This document shows positions 20,084 to 27,780 of a stretch of DNA of 64,000 nucleotides, in pieces; the first letter of the stretch is position 1; the number at the start of each line of letters is the position of its first letter. The stretch is from Cytophagaceae bacterium. GTDB taxonomy: Bacteria > Bacteroidota > Bacteroidia > Flavobacteriales > Flavobacteriaceae. The notes under the pieces were generated by a model. It searched no databases. It was not told the DNA's origin and worked only from the letters and a program-made list of their open reading frames with translations. Where the stretch lies: positions 91,236 through 155,235 of the forward strand of contig PALD01000050.1 in NCBI GenBank assembly GCA_002710685.1. Reading direction: 5' to 3'. The position numbers were made by a program, and so were the translations under genes.

Positions 20084-20542
20084 GCAGGACTTGTTTAAAA
20101 AGGCAAGAACATATTATGAATTTGCCATGGTTGATTAAAACAAATAGGAATTGTTAAAAAATTATGAATTCCCACACAACAATCTTAAGGATATTATAAA
20201 GCCAAGGCTGTAAAATTTGTATACATTACTATAACAAATGTTTGAAAAACCTGCTATTACCGTACTAATCAGGCATAAATAATAATCTATGTGAAAAATT
20301 ATTTTTTTAGTCCTTGCAAAACAAACTCATCCTGTAATGTTAACCTAGCCACAAAATCTAGATAAAATAAAAACAGGAGCACACAAACCCATTGCCCATA
20401 GCCCAACCTTGAGAAAAATAATATGCTGCTTTATTGCACAAACAACCATATAATATATTTTATGATAATCACGGGGAAGTACAGTACACCCCCTTGTTAT
20501 AAAACCATTAATTTACCTCCTGTTCAAACTTAGACTTGAAAA
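20084..20542. promoter_or_regulatory. 459-bp divergent intergenic region between the sus operon and the GH97 gene
   Basis: No credible gene lies here. The region must hold both divergent promoters. A minus-strand -7-like element TAAGTTTG (complement of 20525-20532) is present but lacks a TTTG at the right distance, so neither promoter is assigned. The 10-mer ATTATGAATT occurs twice (20113-20122 and 20161-20170), 48 bp apart start to start, which could be a regulator direct repeat in the leader of the sus operon. The inverted sequence TTCAA-ACTTAGAC-TTGAA at 20523-20540 directly precedes the GH97 start. All of this is pattern only. Confidence 0.4.
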
Positions 20543-22533
20543 ATGACACATATCTTCTCATCTTGTACCTACCGCCCATTCCTAAAATTCCTGGGATTGT
20601 TTTTTATGCTTTTATTGTTTTCGCTAGATGTCACGGCACAGCAATTGACATTGACATCACCTGACAAGAGTACAGAAATAAACATCTACACAGGAAAAAA
20701 ACTCAGCTTTTCAATCAAGAAAAATGGTGAATCCATCCTTGATGAATCTACCATAGATATTGAGATTGATGGCAAATACATGGTTGAATCACATGGCTTT
20801 AGAAGTAGCAAGGCCAAAACGGTCAACACTTCATTTAATCCCGTACTGCCCTTAAAAAATGCAACTGTTCAAGATAATTATAATGAACTCACACTTAAAT
20901 TCAGAGGAGGTTTCAACGTTGAGTTCAGGGCATATGATGAAGGCGTCGCCTACCGTTTTACCACTACAATGGGCAGGGAGGTAAAGAAAAGATGTACCTC
21001 TCCTTCCCACAGGGCACATATTCCTTGTTTCCACTAGAAGAATCCACATATTCACACAACGAGCGCAGTTATATCAACACAAATCTTGATACCCTGGCCG
21101 CCGGAAAATTTGCCTCGCTCCCCGTTTTCTTTAAAGAAGAAAATGGCACGCACATACTTTTTTCAGAAGCTGATGTGTATGACTATCCCCAGCTTTTTAT
21201 AGAGAAGTCAAGCAACGGCACACTTAGTGCAAAACATCCCAGGGCCGTGGCCCAGGTAAAACCCCAGCCCGGTGAAGGTGGAGATAGAAATCAGGACATC
21301 GTAAAAGAACACCCCTACATTGCCCTCACCCAAGGAAAAAGAAGTTTCCCCTGGCGATTCTTTGTCATTGCAAAGGATGATGGTACCTTCCTGGAGCAGG
21401 ATATGGTCTTAAAGCTTTCGCGAAAGCAAAAAATAGATGACACCTCGTGGATCAAACCCGGTAAAATCGCATGGGACTGGTGGAATGCAAATAACCTGTA
21501 CAACGTAGATTTTAAAGCTGGCCTCAATACGGAAACCTATAAATATTACATCGATTTTGCCGCAAAAAATGGACTGGAGTATGTGATACTGGATGAAGGA
21601 TGGACAAAATCAACCACCGAAATCCTGGAATTCAACCCAGATATTGACGTACAGGAGCTCATAATGTACGGCAAGGAAAAAAACGTGGGCATCATACTGT
21701 GGTGCCTGTGGAAGCCCCTGGATGACAACATGCAGGAAATCCTGGACACCTATGCCAGCTGGGGCGCCGTGGGCATAAAGGTTGATTTTATGCAGCGCAG
21801 CGATCAATACATGACAAACTCATATGAAAAAATCGCAAGGGCATGTGCAGACCGTAAACTTATAGTGGATTTTCATGGTGCATTTAAGCCCAGTGGGCTA
21901 CGTAGGGCATATCCCAATGTGGTCAGTTTTGAGGGCGTAAAGGGCAATGAGTTCAATAAATGGTCAACAGATGTGACCCCACAACACAACACAAACCTAC
22001 CCTTTATAAGAAACGCCGTGGGCCCCATGGATTATACCCCCGGCGGCATGCACAACGTGAGTGCCATAAATTTTCTTGCCAGTAAAGAAAGGCCCATGAC
22101 CATGGGCACGCGTGCTCACCAAGTTGCATTATATACCGTATTTACCTCTACCATACAGATGTTATGTGATTCTCCCAGTGCCTATATCAAGGAACAGGAA
22201 ACCACGGATTTCATTGCTCAAATACCCACCACCTGGGACGAGACCCATGCACTTGACGCACAAGTGGGCGAGTACCTGGCCGTTGCAAAGAGAAATGGGA
22301 ACACATGGTATGTAGGTGTCATTACCAACTGGGACCCACGCATAATAAAGATAGATTTAAGCTTTTTGCCAGCGGGCAAGTACAAGGCCCAGGTGTATGG
22401 TGATGGCATCAATGCAGACCGTTACGCACAAGATTACCACATAAAAAAGATAGACGTGGACAATACCACGACGCTCACTGCACAGCTGGCGCCCGGTGGT
22501 GGCTGGAGTGCCATCATCACACCCGTGGAATAA
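20543..22533 (+). pseudogene. GH97 glycoside hydrolase gene interrupted by a -1 frameshift
   Basis: Two overlapping frames together encode one GH97 protein of about 663 residues: frame one (20543-21037) gives the signal peptide (ending VTAQQ) and the N-terminal sandwich up to TTTMGREVK; frame two (continuing from about 20990 to 22533) gives SFPQGTYSLFPLEES, the TIM barrel and the C-terminal domain. The break lies at the run of four A at 20987-20990. One extra A would read REVKKKMYLSFPQG without a gap. The barrel has IKVDFMQR, whose Asp corresponds to the nucleophile of retaining (alpha-galactosidase-type) GH97, plus VDFHGAFKPSG and SFEGVKGNEF. As given, no full-length protein is made. The cause is either a true mutation or a homopolymer error in the sequence. 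It is divergent from the sus operon and convergent with GH3. Confidence 0.85.
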
Positions 22534-22584
22534 AAATGTTCTTTTAGATACGTTGTTGAATGAATTGGCTTTCGCCAAAAAAAC

Positions 22585-25026
22585 TCAATCCACCTCAATA
22601 TCAGATGCAAGTTCAAAGCTTGTCTCCAGCTTAATGGCATCAGAGGAAGGGCCTATCTGTAACGTGAATTTCCCCGCTTCGGCAACCTTTTTAAAGTCAG
22701 CAGTATAGAGCGACAAATCCTTTGGCGTGAGCGTGAACTTGATTTTCTGGCTTTCGCCGGAAGGCAAAAATACGCGCTCAAAACCACGCAATTGCCTTAT
22801 CGCCGTGACCACACTGCTTACCTCATCCCGCACATACAATTGTATCACCTCTTCGCCATCTTTTTTTCCTGTGTTTATTACCGTACAGGAAACTGAAATC
22901 TCTGTTTCGGCGCCTTTTTCATCAACGCTTATTTGCAGATTACCATACTCAAAAGTGGTGTAGCTTAGCCCAAAACCAAATGCGAAAAGGGGTTTTCCAT
23001 CTTCTTCCACATAATCTCGACGTGCGGGTTTTAAGGCATTATAATAAATGGGTAGCTGGCCCACGCTTTTGGGTACACTGACGGGCAGGCGCCCCGCGGG
23101 GTTGACCTTGCCAAAAATAACATTTGCAATTGCCCTTCCTCCCTGTGCGCCGGGATACCACGCATCGAGTATGGCGGGCGTATGTGCTGCTGGCCAATTT
23201 AGCAATAATGGCCTGCCTTTTATCAATACAAGCACCGTGGGGGTGCCCGTGGCCTGCACGGCCTGCAGTAACTTTAATTGCTTGCCCATTAAACCAAGGG
23301 TTGAACGGTCAAAGCCCTCACCGCTTTCCATATCCGGCAGGATTGTTTCATCCCTAGAAACATGGGCCGCACCGGTTTCCTGATATTCTGTTTTAAAGTC
23401 ACGCGCACTGGACCCTCCCAAAACCACGATGGCAACCTCTGCATTTTTTGCGGCCCTTACCGCTGCCTCAATGGCTGTCTGGGTGGTGTCCCGTATTGCG
23501 GTGCCCTTAACATAATCTACCTGCGCGCCGGGTAAAAGCTCCTTGACCCCCTCAAGTACCGTAAAAATAGCGCCCGGTTTTTGGGGAGCCGTGTAATCTC
23601 CCAACTGGTTATACTGGGCATCTGCATTGGGGCCTATGACGGCAATGCGTTTTAATTTTTTTGAAAGTGGGAGCAGTCCATTTTCATTTTTGAGCAAAAC
23701 GATGGATTGTTCTGCAATTTTCAAGGCTAGCTCCTCATGCTGCTTTGAACGGATTACCTGAGAAACTTTGGAGGCATCCACATAAGGATTTTCAAACAAC
23801 CCCATGGCAAACTTTAATCGTAAAATTCTAGATACCGCTTCATCCAGGCGTCGTTCAGAAACCTCTCCAGCTTGTATTGCTTTAAAGAGGCTTTCGCCAA
23901 AACCACCACCGCCCAGGTCAGCATCTACTCCAGCATTTATGGCGAATTGCGCAGCAGTTTCTTTCGCGGAAGCGATATGGTGCGAAAACTGCAGCCCCTC
24001 AATACTGCCCAAATCTGATACTACAAAACCAGGGAAATTCCATTGTCCTTTCAGCACGTTTGTGAGCAATTCCCTATTTGCCGTGCTGGGGATGCCATCT
24101 ACACTGCTATATGCCGTCATGATGGATAAAGCCCCGGCATCAATGGCTTTTTTAAAAGGATACAAATACTCTTGATAGAGGTCTCGCTTGCCCAGGTGTA
24201 CCGCGCCGCCGTTATGCCCACCTTCTGAAACGCCGTATGCGGCAAAATGCTTAAGGGTAGATATCACCGTATTTTTATGCTCAATCCCGGCACCTTGAAA
24301 TCCTTTTACAAGTGCCTGCCCCATTTGCGCCACCAGTTCTGGGTCTTCGCCAAAGGTTTCCTCCACGCGCGACCACCGTGGTTCGCGGCTTAAATCAAGG
24401 ATGGGGCCATAGCCTATGTGTGCTCCCTGCGTACGGAGTTCATGTGCGATGGCCTTGCCCATTTCTTCTATCAATGATGGGTTAAAGGTCGCTGCCTGTC
24501 CTATCGCGGTGGGAAAAACCGTGGTGCCTATCGCCATGTGGCCGTGCATGGCCTCTTCGGCAAGAAAAAGGGGGATGCCCAACCGGGAATCTTCAACGGC
24601 AGTTTTTTGAATGGCATTGGTTGCCTGGGCGGCAAGTTCTGGGTCTAGTCCCGTCTTGAGTGTCTTTTGGGTCCACGGGTCTGCGCGCAGGGTGCCCCAC
24701 AGTGCGCCTATGTGCTGCTCTTGTACTGCTTTTTTGAGTTCATCGCTGGCCTTGACACCGGTTTCAGTTTTGGTGTACATCTTCCAACCCAGTAGGGTGG
24801 ATAGTTGCCCCACTTTTTTATTAACGGTCATGCGGGATAGCAAATCCTGAACGCGCGCCTCAATGCTGGCGGTACTGTCTTTGTAAATGATTTTTTGAGA
24901 TCCTTGTGCAAAGTTGCAAATCTGTAACATCATCAAGGAATCTTGTGAGGTTGTGGGTGCTTTGTTTTGGCTATAGCCAAATGAAAAAACAAAGATGGAG
25001 AGACACAAAAGGTTAAAGATCCTCAC
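22585..25026 (-). CDS. GH3 beta-glycosidase, secreted
   Basis: 813 residues. The signal peptide ends near FGYSQ. Domain order is the GH3 barrel (about 60-390; ARVQDLLSRMTVNKKVGQL, RLGIPLFLAEEAMHG, LKHFAAYG and the nucleophile motif GFVVSDLGSI), the alpha/beta sandwich (about 430-660; LPLSKKLKRIAVIGPNADA) and the fibronectin-III-like domain (YVEEDGKPLFAFGFGLSYTTFEY to the end). It cleaves terminal beta-linked sugars, typically glucose or xylose, from oligosaccharides. It is convergent with the broken GH97 gene with 51 bp between stops. It forms the right edge of the glycan locus, just left of the tRNA fragment. Confidence 0.94.
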   Translation of the reverse strand: MRIFNLLCLSIFVFSFGYSQNKAPTTSQDSLMMLQICNFAQGSQKIIYKDSTASIEARVQDLLSRMTVNKKVGQLSTLLGWKMYTKTETGVKASDELKKAVQEQHIGALWGTLRADPWTQKTLKTGLDPELAAQATNAIQKTAVEDSRLGIPLFLAEEAMHGHMAIGTTVFPTAIGQAATFNPSLIEEMGKAIAHELRTQGAHIGYGPILDLSREPRWSRVEETFGEDPELVAQMGQALVKGFQGAGIEHKNTVISTLKHFAAYGVSEGGHNGGAVHLGKRDLYQEYLYPFKKAIDAGALSIMTAYSSVDGIPSTANRELLTNVLKGQWNFPGFVVSDLGSIEGLQFSHHIASAKETAAQFAINAGVDADLGGGGFGESLFKAIQAGEVSERRLDEAVSRILRLKFAMGLFENPYVDASKVSQVIRSKQHEELALKIAEQSIVLLKNENGLLPLSKKLKRIAVIGPNADAQYNQLGDYTAPQKPGAIFTVLEGVKELLPGAQVDYVKGTAIRDTTQTAIEAAVRAAKNAEVAIVVLGGSSARDFKTEYQETGAAHVSRDETILPDMESGEGFDRSTLGLMGKQLKLLQAVQATGTPTVLVLIKGRPLLLNWPAAHTPAILDAWYPGAQGGRAIANVIFGKVNPAGRLPVSVPKSVGQLPIYYNALKPARRDYVEEDGKPLFAFGFGLSYTTFEYGNLQISVDEKGAETEISVSCTVINTGKKDGEEVIQLYVRDEVSSVVTAIRQLRGFERVFLPSGESQKIKFTLTPKDLSLYTADFKKVAEAGKFTLQIGPSSDAIKLETSFELASDIEVD

Positions 25027-25088
25027 TCTAATCTTGGGTTAGGTCTTTAAAGATAGAAAGTTTATGGGATGAAATCATGTAAAATTAA

Positions 25089-25118
25089 AAAACCTCTAAT
25101 CTAATGATTAAAGGTTTT
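25089..25118 (-). terminator. Hairpin downstream of the tRNA-Leu fragment
   Basis: Arms 25089-25101 and 25106-25118 form a 13-bp stem with one mismatch around a TAAT loop. On the minus strand it directly follows the tRNA 3' end and is followed by an AT-rich run, the layout of a tRNA terminator. It belongs to the chromosomal flank rather than the inserted element. Confidence 0.65.
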
Positions 25119-25123
25119 CTTTG

Positions 25124-25181
25124 TACAGGCGGAGAGACTCGAACTCTCACACCTTGCGGCACTAGATCCTAAGTCTAGCGT
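25124..25181 (-). tRNA. Truncated tRNA-Leu (UAG) 3' fragment; left attachment site
   Basis: Read on the minus strand, this has an anticodon stem-loop with loop CTTAGGA (anticodon TAG), a class-II variable arm (TGCCGCAAGGTGT) and a T-arm with GAGAG-TTCGAGT-CTCTC, followed by the acceptor 3' strand. The expected 5' acceptor strand and D-arm are missing: the bases before the anticodon stem (25182-25210) have no GG D-loop and do not pair with the acceptor strand. It is therefore a 3' tRNA fragment, the usual scar at one end of an element that integrates into a tRNA gene. The intact tRNA-Leu should lie at the far (right) end, outside the window. Confidence 0.82.
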
Positions 25182-25215
25182 ACATTTGCCCAAACAGCAC
25201 CAAAGCCACTCATTT

Positions 25216-25383
25216 TCAATTGATTATATAATATGTCATTTTCTTTGATATCATCTAATATCAATTGATTTCAACATTTGTTGTACCTATGTTGTACCCA
25301 GAGAAACTAATAAATTTGTATCTTTAGGGAAACTTCTTGGTAAACTAAACATTCAAAATTGAATGTTGTACCTATGTTGTACC
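25216..25383 (+). repeat. Direct repeats between att site and integrase (candidate arm-type sites)
   Basis: The 19-mer GTTGTACCTATGTTGTACC occurs at 25280-25298 and again at 25365-25383. Each contains GTTGTACC twice, giving four copies of that octamer. The 10-mer TCAATTGATT occurs at 25216-25225 and 25261-25270. Short direct repeats between an attachment core and a tyrosine recombinase gene are where the arm-binding domain of such integrases and its accessory factors usually bind. The second 19-mer ends 34 bp before the integrase ATG, so binding there could also repress integrase expression. A TAAATTTG -7-like box is at 25311-25318 without a good -33 element. Confidence 0.65.
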
Positions 25384-25417
25384 TGATTTGGCTTTCGTAC
25401 GCAAAACTAGGTCAATT

Positions 25418-26632
25418 ATGTCATCAAACGCTAAAATAGTTCTTCGCAAAAAGCCTAATAAAGAAGGCTTGTATCCTCTTGCCATACGTATTACAAAAAA
25501 TCGTCGCTCAACATACCAATATATAGGTCACTACATTGAATTGGAAGATTGGGATGAAAAGAATATTCGGGTTAAGAAATCACACATAAATTTCAAAACC
25601 TTGAACAATTTGTTATCCTTGAAACTTTCTGAATTAAACAATGCTCTTATTACGCTTCAATCCGAACAAAAAGATGCTTCTGCCAATCAAATTAAGAAGG
25701 AAATATATTCCTCCGGTATCAATGCTTCATTCTTTGAATTAGCACAAGAACATCTTGACGATTTAGAAAGTACAGAAAAGCTAAATCGTTTATCTACTGA
25801 TAAAGCGTGGTTGAGCTTTATTATAAAATATCACAATTCGAAACAATTGTCTTTTCAAGAAATTGATGAACGTTTTCTTAAAAAACTGATGTTAACTTTA
25901 AAAGTTAAGTACTCCCTGTCTGAAACCTCAATAATGAACATTTTGGTATTTGTAAGGCTATTATTTAACAGAGCAATTAAATACAAAATTGTAAGCAGAG
26001 AATTATATCCCTTCGGTGGCGATAAAATAAAAATCAAATTTCCTGAAACTACCAAAGTCGGACTAAATATTTTAGAGATTCAACAAATTGAAAATTTGAT
26101 AAATCTCAAACCTTCTGAAATACATACTAGAAATGTTTGGCTTTTTAGTTTCAATTTTGCTGGTATGAGGGTTTCTGATGTTCTACGAACCAAATGGTCA
26201 GATATTTATGATAACAGGCTGCATTATAGAATGCATAAAAACGCAAAACTTCTATCATTAAAAATTCCTGAAAAAGTACTAAAGATTTTAGACCAATATA
26301 AAGATGATAAAAGAAGTGATGATGATTTTGTTTTCCCTGAATTGAAAAAGGCAGACCCTGAAAATGCGAAAGATTTATATAACAAGAGAAAAACTGCTAC
26401 AAAGAGGTTTAATGACAATCTAAAATCAATCTCTAAAAAGGCTAAAATAAATAAGAAAATAACGATGCACATAGCACGGCATAGTTTTGGAAATATTGCT
26501 GGGGATGCCATTCATCCGTTGATGCTACAGAAATTATATCGCCATAGTGATTTGAAAACCACCTTGAACTATCAAGCCAATTTCATCCATAAAGAGGCAG
26601 ATGATGCATTGGATAGTGTTATAAACTTTTGA
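25418..26632 (+). CDS. Tyrosine recombinase (integrase) of the element
   Basis: 404 residues from the ATG at 25418. A further-upstream TTG at 25388 would add ten residues, but homologous proteins of this type usually begin near MSSNAKIVLRKKPNKEG. The N-terminal arm-binding domain (to about residue 80) is followed by a SAM-like core-binding domain (about 95-190) and the catalytic domain: Arg in AGMRVSDVL, HIARHSFG (H-x-x-R), His in YRHSDLKTT and the nucleophile Tyr in TLNYQ. All catalytic residues are present, so it should be active. It points away from the tRNA-Leu fragment only 236 bp away and is thus the enzyme that integrates this element. A strong hairpin follows its stop. Confidence 0.95.
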   Translation: MSSNAKIVLRKKPNKEGLYPLAIRITKNRRSTYQYIGHYIELEDWDEKNIRVKKSHINFKTLNNLLSLKLSELNNALITLQSEQKDASANQIKKEIYSSGINASFFELAQEHLDDLESTEKLNRLSTDKAWLSFIIKYHNSKQLSFQEIDERFLKKLMLTLKVKYSLSETSIMNILVFVRLLFNRAIKYKIVSRELYPFGGDKIKIKFPETTKVGLNILEIQQIENLINLKPSEIHTRNVWLFSFNFAGMRVSDVLRTKWSDIYDNRLHYRMHKNAKLLSLKIPEKVLKILDQYKDDKRSDDDFVFPELKKADPENAKDLYNKRKTATKRFNDNLKSISKKAKINKKITMHIARHSFGNIAGDAIHPLMLQKLYRHSDLKTTLNYQANFIHKEADDALDSVINF

Positions 26633-26647
26633 GGAAATAAATAATTG

Positions 26648-26703
26648 AAGAGCGGATATTTTATTGCTATAAGTAGTTTAGCATATTCAAAATATCCGCT
26701 CTT
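26648..26703. terminator. Perfect 15-bp hairpin between integrase and the MtfA-like gene
   Basis: AAGAGCGGATATTTT (26648-26662) and its exact complement (26689-26703) flank a 26-nt loop. It lies between two convergent stops (26632 and 26745), so it can terminate transcription from both sides. Confidence 0.8.
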
Positions 26704-26744
26704 TACGATTTTCAATTACAGATTTAATCTCTCCTAAATAGAAA

Positions 26745-27530
26745 CTAATTTTTAATTGGATTTGCTAATTTTTGATTGAAGCATTTAACTAACATTTTAT
26801 AAAGTTCTGGATGTTTCTTTTTGAGCAAATCTGGGCGCTCGAAGAAATATTCTGAAGCTACTGCAAAGAATTCTGCTTGGTTTGTACCACCATATTTTCT
26901 GATATCAGAATGGTTGTCGTTTATGGCTTCTATTTCCTTATGAATTAAATTCAGCCAAGGTATTGCATATTGATGTTCTAATAATCGCTCTGGAACGCCA
27001 TCTGTTCTATCATCCAGCTTATCAATAAGGTGTACAAATTCGTGTATGCCTGTATTGCTTTTATCTGTTGTGTTTCTAAAACCGTGATACAATGCTTTTT
27101 TAGATAAAATCATTTGTTTCTCAAAACGTCCGTTCCCGACTATCCCACCAATATTGCGCGAGTTATCCTTACTGCTAAATTGCATATCTTCATTAAAATT
27201 ATCTGGGTATAAGAGGATTCCACTTAAATTAGTGTAATGCCATTCTTTAAAGCCGAAAACAGGAATTACCGCACTTGCTGCAATTAAAATTTTGTCTAAT
27301 TCTTCCAATTCAAACTGCACGCCATCTATATAAACCTCACTTAAAAACTGCATCATTTTTTGTTGAAAAACAAGTTGCCTGCCTTTTGAAAGATTTTTAT
27401 AATAAAGAACATTCTCCATTAATAATTTGTGCCAATGCTCTGGAAATGGCTTTACGCTATGCCGTTTCTCTTTTCGATAAAAATGAATAGCAAACAGAAG
27501 AATCACAACCAAAATTAAAATATAAACCAT
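26745..27530 (-). CDS. MtfA-like zinc-dependent peptidase
   Basis: 261 residues with one N-terminal membrane helix (residues 2-17, YILILVVILLFAIHF) and then a soluble domain. The metalloprotease motif HEFVHLID (HExxH) is in the second half, followed by a later NQAEFFAVASEYFFERPDLL with the third ligand candidate. This matches the MtfA (DUF980) family. In E. coli MtfA binds the glucose-PTS repressor Mlc; Bacteroidota lack that system, so the target here is unknown. It is the last gene of the ATPase-HMA-MtfA run (14-nt gap), an odd companion for copper export. Confidence 0.85.
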   Translation of the reverse strand: MVYILILVVILLFAIHFYRKEKRHSVKPFPEHWHKLLMENVLYYKNLSKGRQLVFQQKMMQFLSEVYIDGVQFELEELDKILIAASAVIPVFGFKEWHYTNLSGILLYPDNFNEDMQFSSKDNSRNIGGIVGNGRFEKQMILSKKALYHGFRNTTDKSNTGIHEFVHLIDKLDDRTDGVPERLLEHQYAIPWLNLIHKEIEAINDNHSDIRKYGGTNQAEFFAVASEYFFERPDLLKKKHPELYKMLVKCFNQKLANPIKN

Positions 27531-27544
27531 ATTATAGCGAGGTA

Positions 27545-27757
27545 TTAATCTACAGGTTCCGCTTTAAAGCCTACCTTTTGCAAGGTAGCCTTTACATCTT
27601 CTTCTGAAGCACCATCGCTTTCTATGGTTAAAATTTTATCAGGATTAGCGGTATCCACTTCCCAACTTTCGACACCTTCTTGCTTGTTTAAAAAAGGGGT
27701 CACTTTTGATACACAACCACCACAATTGATATTTGTTTTAAATTTTAAAGTTTTCAT
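27545..27757 (-). CDS. HMA-domain copper chaperone
   Basis: 70 residues forming a single heavy-metal-associated domain with C-G-G-C at residues 12-15 and the usual beta-alpha-beta pattern. It is a CopZ-like cytoplasmic carrier, expected to hand Cu(I) to the ATPase encoded 23 nt upstream. Compared with classical chaperones it has an Asn-rich lead-in (FKTNINCGGC) in place of GMTC. This variant is common in Bacteroidota. Confidence 0.9.
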   Translation of the reverse strand: MKTLKFKTNINCGGCVSKVTPFLNKQEGVESWEVDTANPDKILTIESDGASEEDVKATLQKVGFKAEPVD

Positions 27758-27780
27758 TGTATTTGAATTTATAATTAATA

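Noticed and set aside
20523..20540. Promoter for the sus operon at the minus-strand TAAGTTTG box
   Set aside because: No TTTG element at about 19 bp and it would give a leader of over 430 nt; kept only as a note on the intergenic region.
20543..22533. Two separate genes (164 and 513 residues) or programmed -1 frameshifting for GH97
   Set aside because: Each part is an incomplete GH97 fragment and they join without gap or overlap of conserved sequence. The A-rich joint does not form an X-XXY-YYZ heptamer in the right frame, so a plain indel or read error is simpler.
22560..22580. Terminator between GH97 and GH3 (TTGGC-TTTC-GCCAA)
   Set aside because: The stem is only five base pairs and no T-run follows on either strand in the needed place. 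The sequence is also a near copy of the common TTTCGCGAAA-type motif.
25124..25210. A complete tRNA-Leu gene at the left end of the element
   Set aside because: The sequence upstream of the anticodon stem has no D-arm and cannot pair with the acceptor 3' strand, so only the 3' portion is tRNA.
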